Shown one piece after another: positions 1 through 9,417 of a DNA stretch of 64,000 nucleotides. Below the pieces are notes generated by a model. It did no database searches and was not told the DNA's origin. It saw only the letters and a program-made list of their open reading frames with translations. The translations under genes and the position numbers were made by a program. The DNA is from Roseiarcus sp963765375 (GTDB lineage Bacteria > Pseudomonadota > Alphaproteobacteria > Rhizobiales > Beijerinckiaceae), in the NCBI GenBank assembly GCA_963765375.1, contig CAVXVZ010000014.1, forward strand, positions 1 through 64,000, given 5' to 3'. Position 1 is the stretch's first letter. Every line of letters starts with the position of its first letter.

Positions 1-381
1 CGACCCCGGTACGGAATCCAAGCCGATGGAAGAAAATCAAAGACAAATCCGGAAGGAAACCCGAATCGGGCGGAAGAGAATCAAAGGCCCGCCGGAAGGA
101 AATCCAAATCGATTTTCTCGGCCCCAACCGCTGGCGTTCAATCTATAAAGCGTTGAATTTCTTATGATTCCGGCGTCCTGACCTCCTGTCTCGCTTGCCC
201 CCGGCTTGGGCGCATCCGTCATCGCGGGGAGCCCGAAGGGCGACGCGACGACCCAGAGGCGCGAGGGCCGCGCCGCTGTCTCGAGGATTCAAACCCATAG
301 CACAGATTTCTGATAATCGCAAACGATTGTCGCTCTTTCCGCACGGCCCGCCTTGGCGCGGGCGCCGGCCGTCAGCCAGGC
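1..381. other. Intergenic left edge with purine-rich repeats
   Basis: I see no convincing gene here. The first 120 bases are unusually A-rich on the plus strand and contain repeated words of the type GGAAGGAAA, AATCCAA and AATCAAAG. On the minus strand these read TTGGATTTCC (98-107) and similar. The same decamer recurs at 32571 and a close relative at 19680, so this looks like one member of a dispersed repeat. The rest is ordinary GC-rich sequence downstream of the glycosyltransferase gene. Confidence 0.5.
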
Positions 382-1140
382 TCAGGCCCGCGGCAGGCTC
401 CGACGATAGCGGGCCAGCACTCGCGCCCGGTAGATCGGCCGCATCGCTTCGTGATGGATGCGCTCGGCGAGCCCCATCGACCGCCGCTGGACCGTGGTGC
501 CGCCGGTCTCGCGCGAAACGTCGCTGACCGGAGAGGGCGAGGCGACCAGCACCGGCTGGCCGGTGACCCAGGTCATCTGCAGAAAGGTGTCGACGGGGCG
601 GTCGAACGGCAGCGTCGCCGCAAGCAGGCGCTCGGCGGCGGCGCGCGAGACGATCTGCCCGATCGCGCGCAAGGGGGGCGCATCGGGGCGCAGGAGCGCA
701 AGCCCGCCGCGCCGCGCGACCGCCGCCCCCTTTCCAGCCGGCGCGGCTGGCATCAGGACGTAATCCCACGCCGCCTGTTCGGCGGTCACGAAATCGATCA
801 GCGCCGCGAACAGGCCGGCGTCGATCTGGGCGTCGTCTTCGAAGATGACGGCGAAGTCGGGCTTCTCGTCGACGATCCGCCGCCAGACGGCGCGATGGCT
901 CAGGAAGACGCCGACTTCGCTCGCCGTCAGCGCGAACGGATAGCGCGGCCGGAAACGGAAGCGCGCATAAGCCTCGCCGAGCTCCGTCTGAGAAAGGCGC
1001 GCTCCGTCCACCGCCGCGATGATCTCGCTCTCGATCGGCAGCCGCGCGCTCAAGCGCTGAACGTTGGCCGCGCGAGAAACCGCGCGCTCCAGATGGAGAA
1101 TATAGGCTTTGGGGGCGCTCAAGACTGGCTGACCGGGCAA
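382..1140 (-). CDS. Glycosyltransferase family 25 (LPS-type)
   Basis: The product has about 252 residues and resembles GT25 enzymes that transfer sugars to lipooligosaccharide or other surface glycans, using nucleotide sugars at the cytoplasmic face. The family pattern is visible: an N-terminal strand reading AYILHLERA, the block EVGVFLSHRAVWRRI near residue 75, and the acidic FEDDA motif near residue 100 expected to bind metal and nucleotide sugar. No membrane segment is visible. The start is uncertain because no ATG lies near the conserved N-terminus; TTG codons at 1140 and 1122 are the candidates. The gene stands alone and its acceptor is unknown. Confidence 0.75.
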   Translation of the reverse strand: MPGQPVLSAPKAYILHLERAVSRAANVQRLSARLPIESEIIAAVDGARLSQTELGEAYARFRFRPRYPFALTASEVGVFLSHRAVWRRIVDEKPDFAVIFEDDAQIDAGLFAALIDFVTAEQAAWDYVLMPAAPAGKGAAVARRGGLALLRPDAPPLRAIGQIVSRAAAERLLAATLPFDRPVDTFLQMTWVTGQPVLVASPSPVSDVSRETGGTTVQRRSMGLAERIHHEAMRPIYRARVLARYRRSLPRA

Positions 1141-1245
1141 AGACCTGCAATAATCAAGGGCGGAAGGACGCGAGAGCGCCTAAATACGCGCCGCTCCGCG
1201 CCGAGTCATCCCGGTCGCCGTTTGAAAGGGAGAGGGCCGCGCCCG

Positions 1246-1470
1246 ATGAAGATCACCGTCGATGTCGACTGCACGCCGCTCGAGGCGCGGCAGTTCATGG
1301 GATTGCCGGACGTCGAGCCGATGCAGAAGGCGGCAATGGCGCAGATCGAAAAGCGCATGATGGCCGAGCTCGAGCGTTACACTCCGGAGGCGCTGTTCAA
1401 GGCCTGGCTGCCGCTCGCCGGCATGAACGCCGAGTGGCTCCAGGAATTTCTCAAGCGATCGACCTCGTAA
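1246..1470 (+). CDS. DUF6489 family small protein
   Basis: This 74-residue protein starts MKITVDVDCTPLEARQF and ends with a helical stretch containing GMNAEWLQEFLKRS. It resembles small alphaproteobacterial proteins in DUF6489, whose function is unknown. No signal peptide or membrane helix is visible, so it is probably cytosolic and helical. The ATG at 1246 is preceded by a purine-rich GGGAGAGG about 10 bases upstream. The same frame is open far upstream, but that part overlaps the opposite-strand glycosyltransferase and is not coding-like. It sits about 180 bases before clpB on the same strand. Confidence 0.7.
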   Translation: MKITVDVDCTPLEARQFMGLPDVEPMQKAAMAQIEKRMMAELERYTPEALFKAWLPLAGMNAEWLQEFLKRSTS

Positions 1471-1651
1471 CCGCTCAGCGCCTGATCTCGATCAACGCGG
1501 ACGATATTCGTTCGGCTTTAAGCTCTCGAGCACTTCCGTCGGCGCGGCGCGGCTCCTACATTGGGCCGAGGCCGCGAAATCGCGGCAATCCGATTGTATG
1601 GACCGCCTGACGTCGCTTCGGGGCGTGGGGCGGGGCCGAAGGGGATGAACA

Positions 1652-4298
1652 ATGAATTTGGAGAAATACACCGAGCGGGCGCGCGGCTTCGTCCAGGCCG
1701 CCCAGTCGCTGGCGCTTCGCGAAGGCCATCAACAGTTCACCACCGAGCATCTGCTTAAAGTCCTGCTCGACGACGAGGAGGGCCTGGCCGCAGGCCTGAT
1801 CGATCGGGCGGGCGGAAACTCGCGCGAGGCGTTGAGGCAGGTCGAGCAGGCGCTCGGCAGGCTGCCGAAGGTCGAAGGTTCGGGCGCTGGCCAGCTCTAT
1901 ATGGCGCCGGCGATGGCGCGCCTGTTCGACAATGCCGAGAAGATCGCCCAGAAGGCGGGCGATTCCTTTGTCACCGTTGAGCGCCTGCTGCTCGCGCTGG
2001 CGATGGAGAAGGGAACCGAAGCGGCCAAGATCCTGGCCAACGCCGGCGTCTCCGCCCAGACTCTCAACGCCGCGATCAACGATTTGCGCAAGGGCCGCAC
2101 CGCGAATTCGGCAAGCGCCGAGAACGCCTATGAGGCGCTGAAGAAATACACCCGCGACCTCACCGAGGCCGCGCGCAACGGCAAGCTCGATCCGGTCATC
2201 GGCCGCGACGAGGAGATCCGCCGCACGGTCCAGGTGCTGTCGCGCCGCACCAAGAACAATCCGGTGCTGATCGGCGAGCCCGGCGTCGGCAAGACGGCGA
2301 TCGTCGAGGGTCTGGCGCTGCGCATCGTCAACGGCGACGTGCCGGAATCGATTCGGGACAAGAAGCTGCTCGCGCTCGATCTCGGCGCGCTGATCGCCGG
2401 CGCGAAATATCGCGGCGAGTTCGAGGAGCGCCTCAAGGCGGTGCTCAATGAAGTCACCGCGGCGGCGGGCGGCATCATCCTGTTCATCGACGAGATGCAC
2501 ACGCTGGTCGGGGCGGGCAAGGCGGACGGGGCGATGGACGCCTCGAACCTCTTGAAACCGGCGCTGGCGCGTGGCGAGCTTCACTGCGTCGGCGCGACCA
2601 CGCTCGATGAATATCGCAAGCATGTCGAGAAGGATGCGGCGCTGGCGCGGCGGTTCCAGCCGGTGTTCGTCTCGCAGCCGACGGTCGAGGACACGATCTC
2701 GATCCTGCGCGGCCTGAAGGAGAAGTACGAGGCCCATCACGGCGTCAGAATCACCGACCCGGCGATCATCGCCGCGGCTACCCTCTCCGACCGCTACATC
2801 GCCGATCGATTTCTCCCCGACAAGGCGATCGACCTCATCGACGAAGCGGCCGCCCGCCAGCGGATGCAGGTCGAACTCGAAGCCCGAGGAGCTCGACGAA
2901 CTCGACCGCCGGATCATGCAGCTCAAGATCGAGCAGGAGGCGCTGAAGAAGGAGACCGACGCGGCCTCGAAGGAGCGCCTGAAGAAGCTGGGCTCGGAGC
3001 TTGCCGAATTCCAGGAGAAGTCCGACGCGCTGACTGCCCGCTGGAAGGCGGAGAAGGACAAGGTCGGGCTCGCGCAAAAGCTCAAGGAAGAATTGGACGC
3101 GGCGCGCAACGCGCTTGCCCAGGCGCAGCGAAAGGGCGACTTCGCGGAAGCCGGAAAGCTCACCTACGGCACGATTCCGGAACTCGAAAAGAAACTCGCC
3201 GAGAGCGAGAAGAAAAACGGGAGCGCGCTGGTTGACGAAGCGGTGACGGCCAATCACGTCGCCCAGGTCGTTTCGCGCTGGACCGGCATCCCGGTCGACA
3301 AGATGCTCGAGGGCGAACGCGAGAAGCTCCTCAAGATGGAGGAGGAGGTCATGCGCCGGGTCGTCGGCCAGCGCGAGGCGGTGCAAGCCGTCTCGACCGC
3401 GGTCCGGCGCGCCCGCGCCGGCCTGCAAGACCCGAACCGGCCGATCGGTTCGTTCATGTTTCTCGGGCCGACCGGCGTCGGCAAGACCGAGCTCACCAAG
3501 GCGCTCGCCGCTTTCCTGTTCGACGACGACAGCGCGCTGGTGCGCATCGACATGTCGGAATACATGGAGAAGCACTCGGTTGCGCGGCTCATCGGCGCGC
3601 CGCCCGGCTATGTCGGCTATGAGGAAGGCGGCGCCCTGACCGAGGCGGTGCGCCGAAGGCCCTATCAGGTCGTTCTGTTCGACGAGATCGAGAAGGCGCA
3701 TCCGGACGTGTTCAACGTCCTGTTGCAGGTCCTCGACGACGGCCGGCTCACCGACGGCCAGGGCCGCACGGTCGATTTCCGCAACGTGCTGATCGTGATG
3801 ACCTCGAACCTCGGCTCCGAATATCTCGTCAATCTGGGCGAGAACGAGGATACGAAGACGGTCGAGAAGGAAGTGATGAGCGTGGTGCGCGGCCACTTCC
3901 GGCCCGAGTTCCTCAATCGCGTCGATGAGATCATCCTCTTCCATCGGCTGCGGCGCGAGGATATGGGCGACATCGTCGACATCCAGTTCCGGCGGCTCGG
4001 CAAGCTGCTCGAGGATCGCAAGATCACGCTCTCCCTTGACGCGAAAGGACGGCAATGGCTGGCCGAAAAGGGCTACGATCCGGCCTATGGCGCGCGGCCG
4101 TTGAAGCGGGTGATCCAGAAATGGGTGCAGGACCCGCTGGCGCAGATGCTGCTTGCCGGCGAGATCCGCGACGGCTCGACCGTCAAGATCGGCGCCGCGC
4201 GCGGGCGCCTGAGCGTCAACGGCAAGGAGGTCGGCGGCGAATCGGACGAATCCCCGCGGCCGAAGTCACCCTCGGTCGTCCCGTTTCCGAAGACCTGA
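1652..4298 (+). CDS. clpB: Chaperone ClpB (reading frame broken by one inserted base)
   Basis: ClpB is the cytosolic Hsp100 disaggregase that works with DnaK to rescue aggregated proteins. All parts are present: Clp N domain; first AAA+ module with Walker A GEPGVGKT and Walker B FIDEMH; coiled-coil middle domain; second AAA+ module with GPTGVGKTE, FDEIEKAHP and the GARPLKR sensor-2 region. Translation from ATG 1652 stays in frame to about 2873, then shifts. Removing one A at 2874/2875 turns GTCGAACTC into GTCGACTC and restores the conserved VDSKPEELDELDRR sequence and an 881-residue protein, a normal length apart from a slightly long C-terminal tail. An AGGGGAT box lies just before the ATG. 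I regard the frameshift as a probable sequence error. Confidence 0.93.
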
Positions 4299-4393
4299 CG
4301 GATGGCGTGGGAGCGTCGTCGGACGTATAGAGGCGCTCCGGGCGGGCAAGCGGGGCTGGCGCCCTTGAGACCCGCCAGTCGAGGTCCTGGATC

Positions 4394-4669
4394 ATGACCA
4401 ATAATGTCGTCGGCCGCTTCGCCGGCGGGTCGCCGGCGGTCGTCGCGGTGCGGCTGATCGTCGTCTCCTTCGTCGTCGGCATTGTTCTCGAGACCTTCGG
4501 TTTCGATCCAAGGTCGCTGTTCGGCGACGCCGTGCGCGCGATGAGACGCATCGTCGAGCTCGGGTTTACCGACATCCATGAGGTCGGCCGCATCCTCTTG
4601 ACCGGCGCGATGGTGGTCGTGCCGGTCTGGCTGGCACTGAGGCTGCTCGACTCCCGCGGCAGGCGTTAG
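4394..4669 (+). CDS. DUF6460 membrane protein
   Basis: The 91-residue product has two hydrophobic segments, roughly residues 18-38 (LIVVSFVVGIVLETFGF) and 66-82 (ILLTGAMVVVPVWLALRLL), separated by an amphipathic helix. This matches DUF6460, small inner-membrane proteins of Hyphomicrobiales with no assigned role. The ATG follows AGGTCCTGGATC, a weak ribosome site. It lies about 95 bases downstream of clpB on the same strand and may be co-transcribed, but nothing links the functions. Confidence 0.7.
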   Translation: MTNNVVGRFAGGSPAVVAVRLIVVSFVVGIVLETFGFDPRSLFGDAVRAMRRIVELGFTDIHEVGRILLTGAMVVVPVWLALRLLDSRGRR

Positions 4670-4703
4670 GCGCCCGACCGTCGGCCCGGCGGGCAAGGGG
4701 CGC

Positions 4704-4722
4704 CCGCGGCCAATTGCCGCGG
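4704..4722. other. Perfect 7-bp hairpin after the DUF6460 gene
   Basis: CCGCGGC and GCCGCGG flank a five-base CAATT loop. It lies 35 bases beyond the DUF6460 stop codon. There is no T-run after the stem, so it could be a processing or weak termination structure rather than a classical intrinsic terminator. Confidence 0.4.
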
Positions 4723-4812
4723 CAGGAGACCGGTGAACAACGGTGGGGCTTGACGCGCGCGCGCCGCGCTGATCCGCTAGGCGGCGGGGTATAGTCCACG
4801 GGGCAATTGTTA

Positions 4813-5058
4813 ATGGCATTCTCTCATCCCCTGGCGAGGGGCGCCAAGGTGTGGACCGCCAAGGCGCACGACGGCGTCGAGCAGCGCGTCCTGGTCATCG
4901 TCACCACGATCCCGCTCGATCCCGGCGAGAAAGGCTACAAGAAATCGCTGGTCGAGCGTCTTTCGCGCGCTGCGCGCGACTATCTGGGCGACTCGAACGA
5001 AGCTGCTTCCTTCATGCTCATGCATCGGCTGAGGGACTGGGGCGGCGCCAAGGCTTGA
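4813..5058 (+). CDS. Small hypothetical protein
   Basis: I do not recognise this 81-residue protein beginning MAFSHPLARGAKVWTAKAHDG. It has a beta-rich start (KVWTAKAHDGVEQRVLVIVTTIPLD) and a helical second half ending HRLRDWGGAKA. It is soluble, with no signal peptide. The ATG at 4813 was chosen over a TTG six bases upstream; neither has a strong ribosome site. Codon use is like that of its neighbours and the predicted fold is compact, so it is probably real, but function is unknown. Confidence 0.5.
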   Translation: MAFSHPLARGAKVWTAKAHDGVEQRVLVIVTTIPLDPGEKGYKKSLVERLSRAARDYLGDSNEAASFMLMHRLRDWGGAKA

Positions 5059-5250
5059 GATGAGGGCCGCACAGTCGCCGGGCCGGGCGAGGCGGGCCCC
5101 GCGGGCGTCGTTTGTCATTCGGGGCGCGTCGGTTGCGGCAAAAGGCGCGCTTCTCATGAATGTTGGTTGTGATAGATTGCGCTGCGAATCGCGGATCGGA
5201 AAAGCCGCGAAGCTGGCGGCGGCGCGCCGCATCAACCGGGGACAAACGCC

Positions 5251-5823
5251 ATGACGAACACGGCATCGGCTTTAGGGCTTGGACCGGGCGCTGGCATTGC
5301 GCCGCTCCGGGCCAAATGGGGCTGGATCGTGGCCCTGGGCGTCGTTTATGTCATCGCGGGGGTGATCGCCCTTGGCAGCGTGGTTATGGCGACCATCGCG
5401 AGCGTCTATGTCGTCGGCATCATGATGCTGATCGCCGGGGTCTTCGAAGTCATCAGCGCGTTCCAGATCAAGACGTGGGGAAGATTCCTGTTCTGGCTCG
5501 CTCTTGGCGTCCTCTATATCATCGCCGGCTTTGTCGCGTTCGACAACCCGCTATTGACCGCGGTGTGGTTGACCCTCATCCTGGGCGCGGCCCTGGTCGC
5601 CTCCGGCATCGTGCAAATCTTCCTCGGTTTCAATATGCAGCACGGATCGCCCTGGATCTGGGTGGTCGTCTCCGGGCTGATCACGCTGTTGCTTGGCGTC
5701 ATCATCCTGGTCCATTGGCCGGTCTCCTCGCTGTGGACGCTCGGCATCTTTCTCGGCGTCGATCTCGTCTTCGCCGGCGCAAGCTGGATCGGCCTCGGCA
5801 TGGGTCTGCGCCAAGCCGCCTGA
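5251..5823 (+). CDS. HdeD family acid-resistance membrane protein
   Basis: The 190-residue product is almost entirely hydrophobic, with about six transmembrane helices arranged as repeated pairs (WIVALGVVYVIAGVIAL, MMLIAGVFEVISAF, FLFWLALGVLYIIAGF and onward). This repeated DUF308 pattern is typical of HdeD, an inner-membrane protein tied to acid resistance in enterobacteria and often of unknown role elsewhere. The short N-terminus has no signal peptide. The ATG follows CCGGGGACAAACGCC. A LapA-like gene follows 85 bases downstream on the same strand. Confidence 0.8.
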   Translation: MTNTASALGLGPGAGIAPLRAKWGWIVALGVVYVIAGVIALGSVVMATIASVYVVGIMMLIAGVFEVISAFQIKTWGRFLFWLALGVLYIIAGFVAFDNPLLTAVWLTLILGAALVASGIVQIFLGFNMQHGSPWIWVVVSGLITLLLGVIILVHWPVSSLWTLGIFLGVDLVFAGASWIGLGMGLRQAA

Positions 5824-5908
5824 CCGATGATCGCGGACGCTTCGACGCCCCGGAGCCCGGTCTGAGGATCCGCGGCCGGCCGCTTCTCGGGACAAGGAGA
5901 TCTTTCCG

Positions 5909-6130
5909 GTGCGTTGGCTCTATCTGGCGATCGTGGTGGTGTTTGTCGCCGCACTGATCATCTTCATTTTTCAGAACACCCAAAGCGTCGACGTGTCCTT
6001 CCTCGCGCTCGGCGCAACTTTGCCGCTCGCGATTCTCGTCCTGGTCGCCTATGTGCTCGGGGCCTTGAGCGGCGGCAGCCTGTACGCGCTTCTGCGGCGG
6101 TCGGTCGCCGGGTCGCGGCGCGCCGGCTGA
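5909..6130 (+). CDS. LapA-domain (DUF1049) small membrane protein
   Basis: The 73-residue protein has two transmembrane helices, about residues 4-22 (LYLAIVVVFVAALIIFIF) and 39-61, linked by QNTQSVDVSFLALGATLPL. The QN-x-V-x-F pattern is typical of the lipopolysaccharide-assembly LapA domain. Translation starts at GTG 5909, supported by AAGGAGA at 5894-5900 eight bases upstream; no ATG competes. It is followed after 14 bases by the alcohol dehydrogenase and may share its transcript. Confidence 0.75.
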   Translation: MRWLYLAIVVVFVAALIIFIFQNTQSVDVSFLALGATLPLAILVLVAYVLGALSGGSLYALLRRSVAGSRRAG

Positions 6131-6144
6131 AGGCATATGCGATC

Positions 6145-7125
6145 ATGCGCGCCATGGTCCTCAGGCGGCCCCGCGAACGGCTGTTGATGGAGGAGAGGCC
6201 CGATCCCAAGCCGGGACCGGGCCAGATTCGGATTCGGATCGAAGCCTGCGGCGTCTGCCGCACCGACCTGCACGTCGTCGATGGCGAGTTGCCCGATCCC
6301 AAACTGCCGATCGTGCCGGGGCACGAGATTGTCGGCCGCGTCGAGTCGACGGGCGAAGGCGTCGACCTCAAGCTCGGCGCGCGGGTCGGCGTGGCGTGGC
6401 TCGGCCACACCGACGGGACGTGCCCCTATTGCGAGAGCGAGCGCGAGAACCTCTGCGACGCGCCGCTCTTCACCGGCTATACAAGCGACGGCGGCTACGC
6501 CACCCATACGATCGCCGAGGCGGCGTTCGTCTTCCCGCTCACCGAGGACCTCGACCCGGTCGCGTCCGCGCCGTTTCTTTGCGCGGGCCTCATCGGCTGG
6601 CGCTCGCTGAAAATGGCCGGGGACGGGCGGACGATCGGCATCTACGGCTTCGGCGCTGCGGCGCACATCATCGCCCAGGTCTGCCGCTGGCAGGGACGGC
6701 GCGTGTTCGCCTTCACCCGGCCAGGCGACGCCGCCGGTCAGGCGTTCGCCCGGTCGCTCGGGGCCGAATGGGCGGGCGGATCGGACGACAGGCCGCCCGA
6801 GCCGCTCGACGCCGCCATTCTGTTCGCGCCGGTCGGCGCGCTCGTGCCCAGCGCGCTCGCCGCCGTGCGCAAGGGCGGGCGGGTCGTCTGCGGCGGCATC
6901 CACATGAGCGACATCCCCTCGTTCCCCTACCGGCTCCTATGGGAGGAGCGCAGCGTCTTATCGGTCGCCAATCTGACCCGCGCCGACGGCCGCGAGTTTC
7001 TCGCGCTCGCGCCCGAGGCGAAGGTGCGAACGACGACCACGCCCTATCCGCTCGACAAGGCCAACGAGGCGCTCGACGATTTGCGCAACGGCCGGCTCGA
7101 AGGCGCGGCGGTGATCGTGCCCTGA
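6145..7125 (+). CDS. Zinc-dependent alcohol dehydrogenase
   Basis: This 326-residue protein is a medium-chain, probably NAD(P)-linked alcohol dehydrogenase that interconverts alcohols and aldehydes in the cytosol. The GroES-like domain holds the catalytic zinc motif CGVCRTD (Cys38) and GHE at 60-61; the Rossmann half has GIYGFGAAAHI near residue 160. The structural-zinc lobe is unusual: the usual four cysteines are reduced to Cys93, Cys96 and Cys104, with Asp at position 90 (HTDGTCPYC) where relatives have Cys. The start is ATG 6145; a second ATG lies at 6154. The gene converges with the quinoprotein gene across a palindrome-rich spacer. Confidence 0.88.
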   Translation: MRAMVLRRPRERLLMEERPDPKPGPGQIRIRIEACGVCRTDLHVVDGELPDPKLPIVPGHEIVGRVESTGEGVDLKLGARVGVAWLGHTDGTCPYCESERENLCDAPLFTGYTSDGGYATHTIAEAAFVFPLTEDLDPVASAPFLCAGLIGWRSLKMAGDGRTIGIYGFGAAAHIIAQVCRWQGRRVFAFTRPGDAAGQAFARSLGAEWAGGSDDRPPEPLDAAILFAPVGALVPSALAAVRKGGRVVCGGIHMSDIPSFPYRLLWEERSVLSVANLTRADGREFLALAPEAKVRTTTTPYPLDKANEALDDLRNGRLEGAAVIVP

Positions 7126-7160
7126 GCGCCATTCGCCATCGGCGCTGCGGGCGCTCGACC

Positions 7161-7311
7161 ACGCCCCCTCCACCATGCTTCGCATGGTCCCCCTCCCCCG
7201 CTTCGCGTGGGAGGATAGGTCAGCCGCGACGGCTGGCGCTTACGATCCTCCCTTTCCGCGCAGCGGCGGGGGAGGGGGACCGGCCGAAGGCCGGGGGAGG
7301 GGGCGAGGGCC
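7161..7311. repeat. Cluster of palindromes between convergent genes
   Basis: Three perfect stem-loops lie in tandem: ACCATG/CATGGT around CTTCG (7172-7188), CAGCCG/CGGCTG around CGA (7221-7235) and CCGGCC/GGCCGG around GAA (7280-7294). Pyrimidine-rich arms of the CCCCCTCCCCC type on the left are mirrored by GGGGGAGGGGG arms on the right, so the whole block can also fold as one large imperfect inverted repeat. It resembles the REP/BIME-like intergenic elements of alphaproteobacteria. Its position between two convergent genes fits bidirectional transcription termination. Confidence 0.7.
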
Positions 7312-7351
7312 GGGGCAGGAGACGATCCGCAGCACAGCGTTCGGCGCGCCT

Positions 7352-9124
7352 CTACTCCAATCCGAGCACCGACACCTTGGCGGTGGTGATCTCGGTCGGC
7401 CAAAGGATCTCGGTGAGGCCGGTGGCGGCGGCGACCCTTTGCTTGCCGTCAACGTCATAGGTGATGACTCCGCCGCCGACGGCGCCGCCGATTTTCTGGC
7501 CCCAGAGCTTGCGTCCGGTCTCGGCGTCGAGCGCATAGAGATTGCCGCCCATGTCGCCGAAGTAGACCACGTCGCCAGCGGTCGGCGTCATGCCGCTCTG
7601 GATCGGATAGTTGGTCTTGGCCCGCCATTTCCATGTTCCGGTGTCCGCGTCGACGGCCGTGACGAAGCCCGCCCAGTCGAAGACCGGGTCGCCCTTGCCC
7701 CAGGTGTTGAACGGGTTGAGCGAATCTTCGCCCGACCAGGGCGCGCCCGGCGCCACGTCGGCGATCTTCTCAGGCGGCTCAAGCGTGACGGTCGTGCACC
7801 AATCGACCTCGCCGACATAGATGAGATTGTTCTGCGGGTCGTAGCCCGGGCCGTTCCACTCGGCCCCGCCGGTCGAGCCGGGACAGAAGTGGACGGACTT
7901 GCCGACCTCGAACGGCGCGGTCTCGTTTTCCATCCGGGTCATGGGCTCACGGTAAAGCACCGCGCCGCTCGCGAGGTCGAGGCCATAAAGATGGCCGTCC
8001 TTCGGCGCGAGCGAAAGAAGCGTCTTGCCGCCCGCGGTCTTGATGATGACGGGAGCGCTCGACACATCCCAATCGTGCCAGTCCTTCGGGACGATCTTGA
8101 AGTGGCTCCGGTAGGCGCCGGTCTTGGCGTCGAGCACCACCACGGAGCCCGAATAGAGATTCTCTCCCGGTCGCTCGCCGGGGGAAAAATCCGGCGCCGG
8201 GTTGCCGCCCGGCACATAGATGAGGCCCGAATCTGGATCGAGAGTGTACGAGGTCCAGGTCGCGCCGCCGGTGATCGGCACGCCCTTCGACGTGTTGCCC
8301 CAGGTCTTGTCGTTGAGGGGCGAGGGAGCTTCGGGCCCGCGCGTCGGGTCGCCCTCGGCTTTAGGAACCAGATAGAACTCCCACACGATCTTGCCGGTCT
8401 TGGCGTCGAGGGCGTACATGCGTCCTTTCACGCCTTTCACGTCGCCGCCGGCGTTGCCGATGAAGACGAGGCCGTTCCAGGCGATCGGAGCGGCCGGCGC
8501 GCTCTCGCCCTTCTTGTAGTCGCCGATTGTCGTTTCCCAGATGCGCTTGCCGGTCTTGAAATCATAGGCGAGCACGCGGGCGTCCTGGGTGCCGCGGAAG
8601 AGCATGCCGTCGAGATAGGCGGCGCCGCGATTGACCCCCTGCGGCGAGGCCGGCGTGTAATCCTCATGCGCCCGCCAGTTTTCCTTGCAGGTCGCGGGAT
8701 CGATCGAAAACAGGTCGTACTCGGTCGCAAAAATCAGGGCGCCGTTCACCTCGATGAGGCCGGAGTTGAAGCCGGTGAACTGCCCAGTGTCATACGTGCA
8801 GAGAACCTTGAGCTTATCGGCATTCTGGTTGTTGATCTGATTGAGGCCTGAAAAGCGGTCCGAGGTCAGCGTCTTGTTGTAGCTCGGCCAATCGCCCTCA
8901 GCCGGCGGAGCCGAAGCGGGGGGCGCCGCCGCCTGAGCCTCCTTCCAGGCTGGGTTGGGCTCGGTCGCGATCGTCCCGGCCGGCGCGTTCATGTAACGCG
9001 CGTAGTTGATCCCCATCGCGGCGATTGGAACGAACTGGTCCCAAAAGACAAAATAAACGAGTCCCGCCACAATGAGGCCGAGAACCACGATCGCGATGAC
9101 GGCGGTTGCAAGCCAGGATCTCAC
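7352..9124 (-). CDS. Membrane-anchored PQQ-type quinoprotein dehydrogenase
   Basis: The product (590 residues from GTG 9124) has one N-terminal membrane helix (WLATAVIAIVVLGLIVAGL) and then an eight-bladed PQQ-binding beta-propeller. Repeated blade endings such as LYALDAETGRKLWG, VTAVDADTGTWKW and MYALDAKTGKIVWE are visible, as are the quinoprotein blocks DWHDWDVSSAPVI and FCPGSTGGAEWNGPGYDP. It is expected to oxidise a small alcohol or aldehyde in the periplasm and pass electrons to the chain; the substrate cannot be read from sequence. GTG 9124 is preferred over an ATG at 9220 because GGAG lies eight bases before it and the membrane helix follows at once. A pqqA peptide gene lies elsewhere in the window. 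Confidence 0.8.
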   Translation of the reverse strand: MRSWLATAVIAIVVLGLIVAGLVYFVFWDQFVPIAAMGINYARYMNAPAGTIATEPNPAWKEAQAAAPPASAPPAEGDWPSYNKTLTSDRFSGLNQINNQNADKLKVLCTYDTGQFTGFNSGLIEVNGALIFATEYDLFSIDPATCKENWRAHEDYTPASPQGVNRGAAYLDGMLFRGTQDARVLAYDFKTGKRIWETTIGDYKKGESAPAAPIAWNGLVFIGNAGGDVKGVKGRMYALDAKTGKIVWEFYLVPKAEGDPTRGPEAPSPLNDKTWGNTSKGVPITGGATWTSYTLDPDSGLIYVPGGNPAPDFSPGERPGENLYSGSVVVLDAKTGAYRSHFKIVPKDWHDWDVSSAPVIIKTAGGKTLLSLAPKDGHLYGLDLASGAVLYREPMTRMENETAPFEVGKSVHFCPGSTGGAEWNGPGYDPQNNLIYVGEVDWCTTVTLEPPEKIADVAPGAPWSGEDSLNPFNTWGKGDPVFDWAGFVTAVDADTGTWKWRAKTNYPIQSGMTPTAGDVVYFGDMGGNLYALDAETGRKLWGQKIGGAVGGGVITYDVDGKQRVAAATGLTEILWPTEITTAKVSVLGLE

Positions 9125-9246
9125 CGGCGGCTCCGTTGATTGCCGGCGCTCGCCGGGATGGGAAATAAAAAGGTCCGCCGATTTGCTTCGGGGGGCGGAT
9201 CTCTCGTTACACCGAAACATGGCGCCGAAGCGACAGCCTCTCGCGC

Positions 9247-9405
9247 CTATCGTTCATCCTCCTGCAGATCGTCGTCGCCAATTGCCCGCCAGGCGGCGCC
9301 GTCGAGATCGTCGAACTGCCCGTTGCGCAGCGCCCACAGGAAAGCGGCGAGCCCGAGGCCGCCGAGAGCCAGCGCCGTCGGCACAAGGCAGACCAGGACG
9401 TTCAT
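9247..9405 (-). CDS. ccoS: cbb3 oxidase assembly protein CcoS
   Basis: This 52-residue protein begins MNVLVCLVPTALALGGLG, forming one transmembrane helix, followed by AAFLWALRNGQFDDLDGAAWR. The helix-plus-QFDDLDG pattern is the hallmark of CcoS, which is needed to insert heme and copper into cbb3 cytochrome c oxidase. It is complete, with an acidic tail and a TAG stop. It is the last gene of the cco/fix cluster, immediately after the ccoI remnant, and the only fully intact structural or assembly gene of that cluster here. Confidence 0.88.
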   Translation of the reverse strand: MNVLVCLVPTALALGGLGLAAFLWALRNGQFDDLDGAAWRAIGDDDLQEDER

Positions 9406-9417
9406 GGGCGCCGGGCC

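Noticed and set aside
281..300. tRNA-like T-arm sequence near the left edge
   Set aside because: No cloverleaf can be built around it and the loop lacks the conserved TTC.
1533..1561. Possible heat-shock promoter before clpB (CTTCCG followed by CTCCTACAT)
   Set aside because: Match to the RpoH consensus is too weak to report as a feature.
2873..2900. Programmed frameshifting in clpB
   Set aside because: There is no slippery heptamer or stimulatory structure, and ClpB is not known to use it; a single extra A explains the break.
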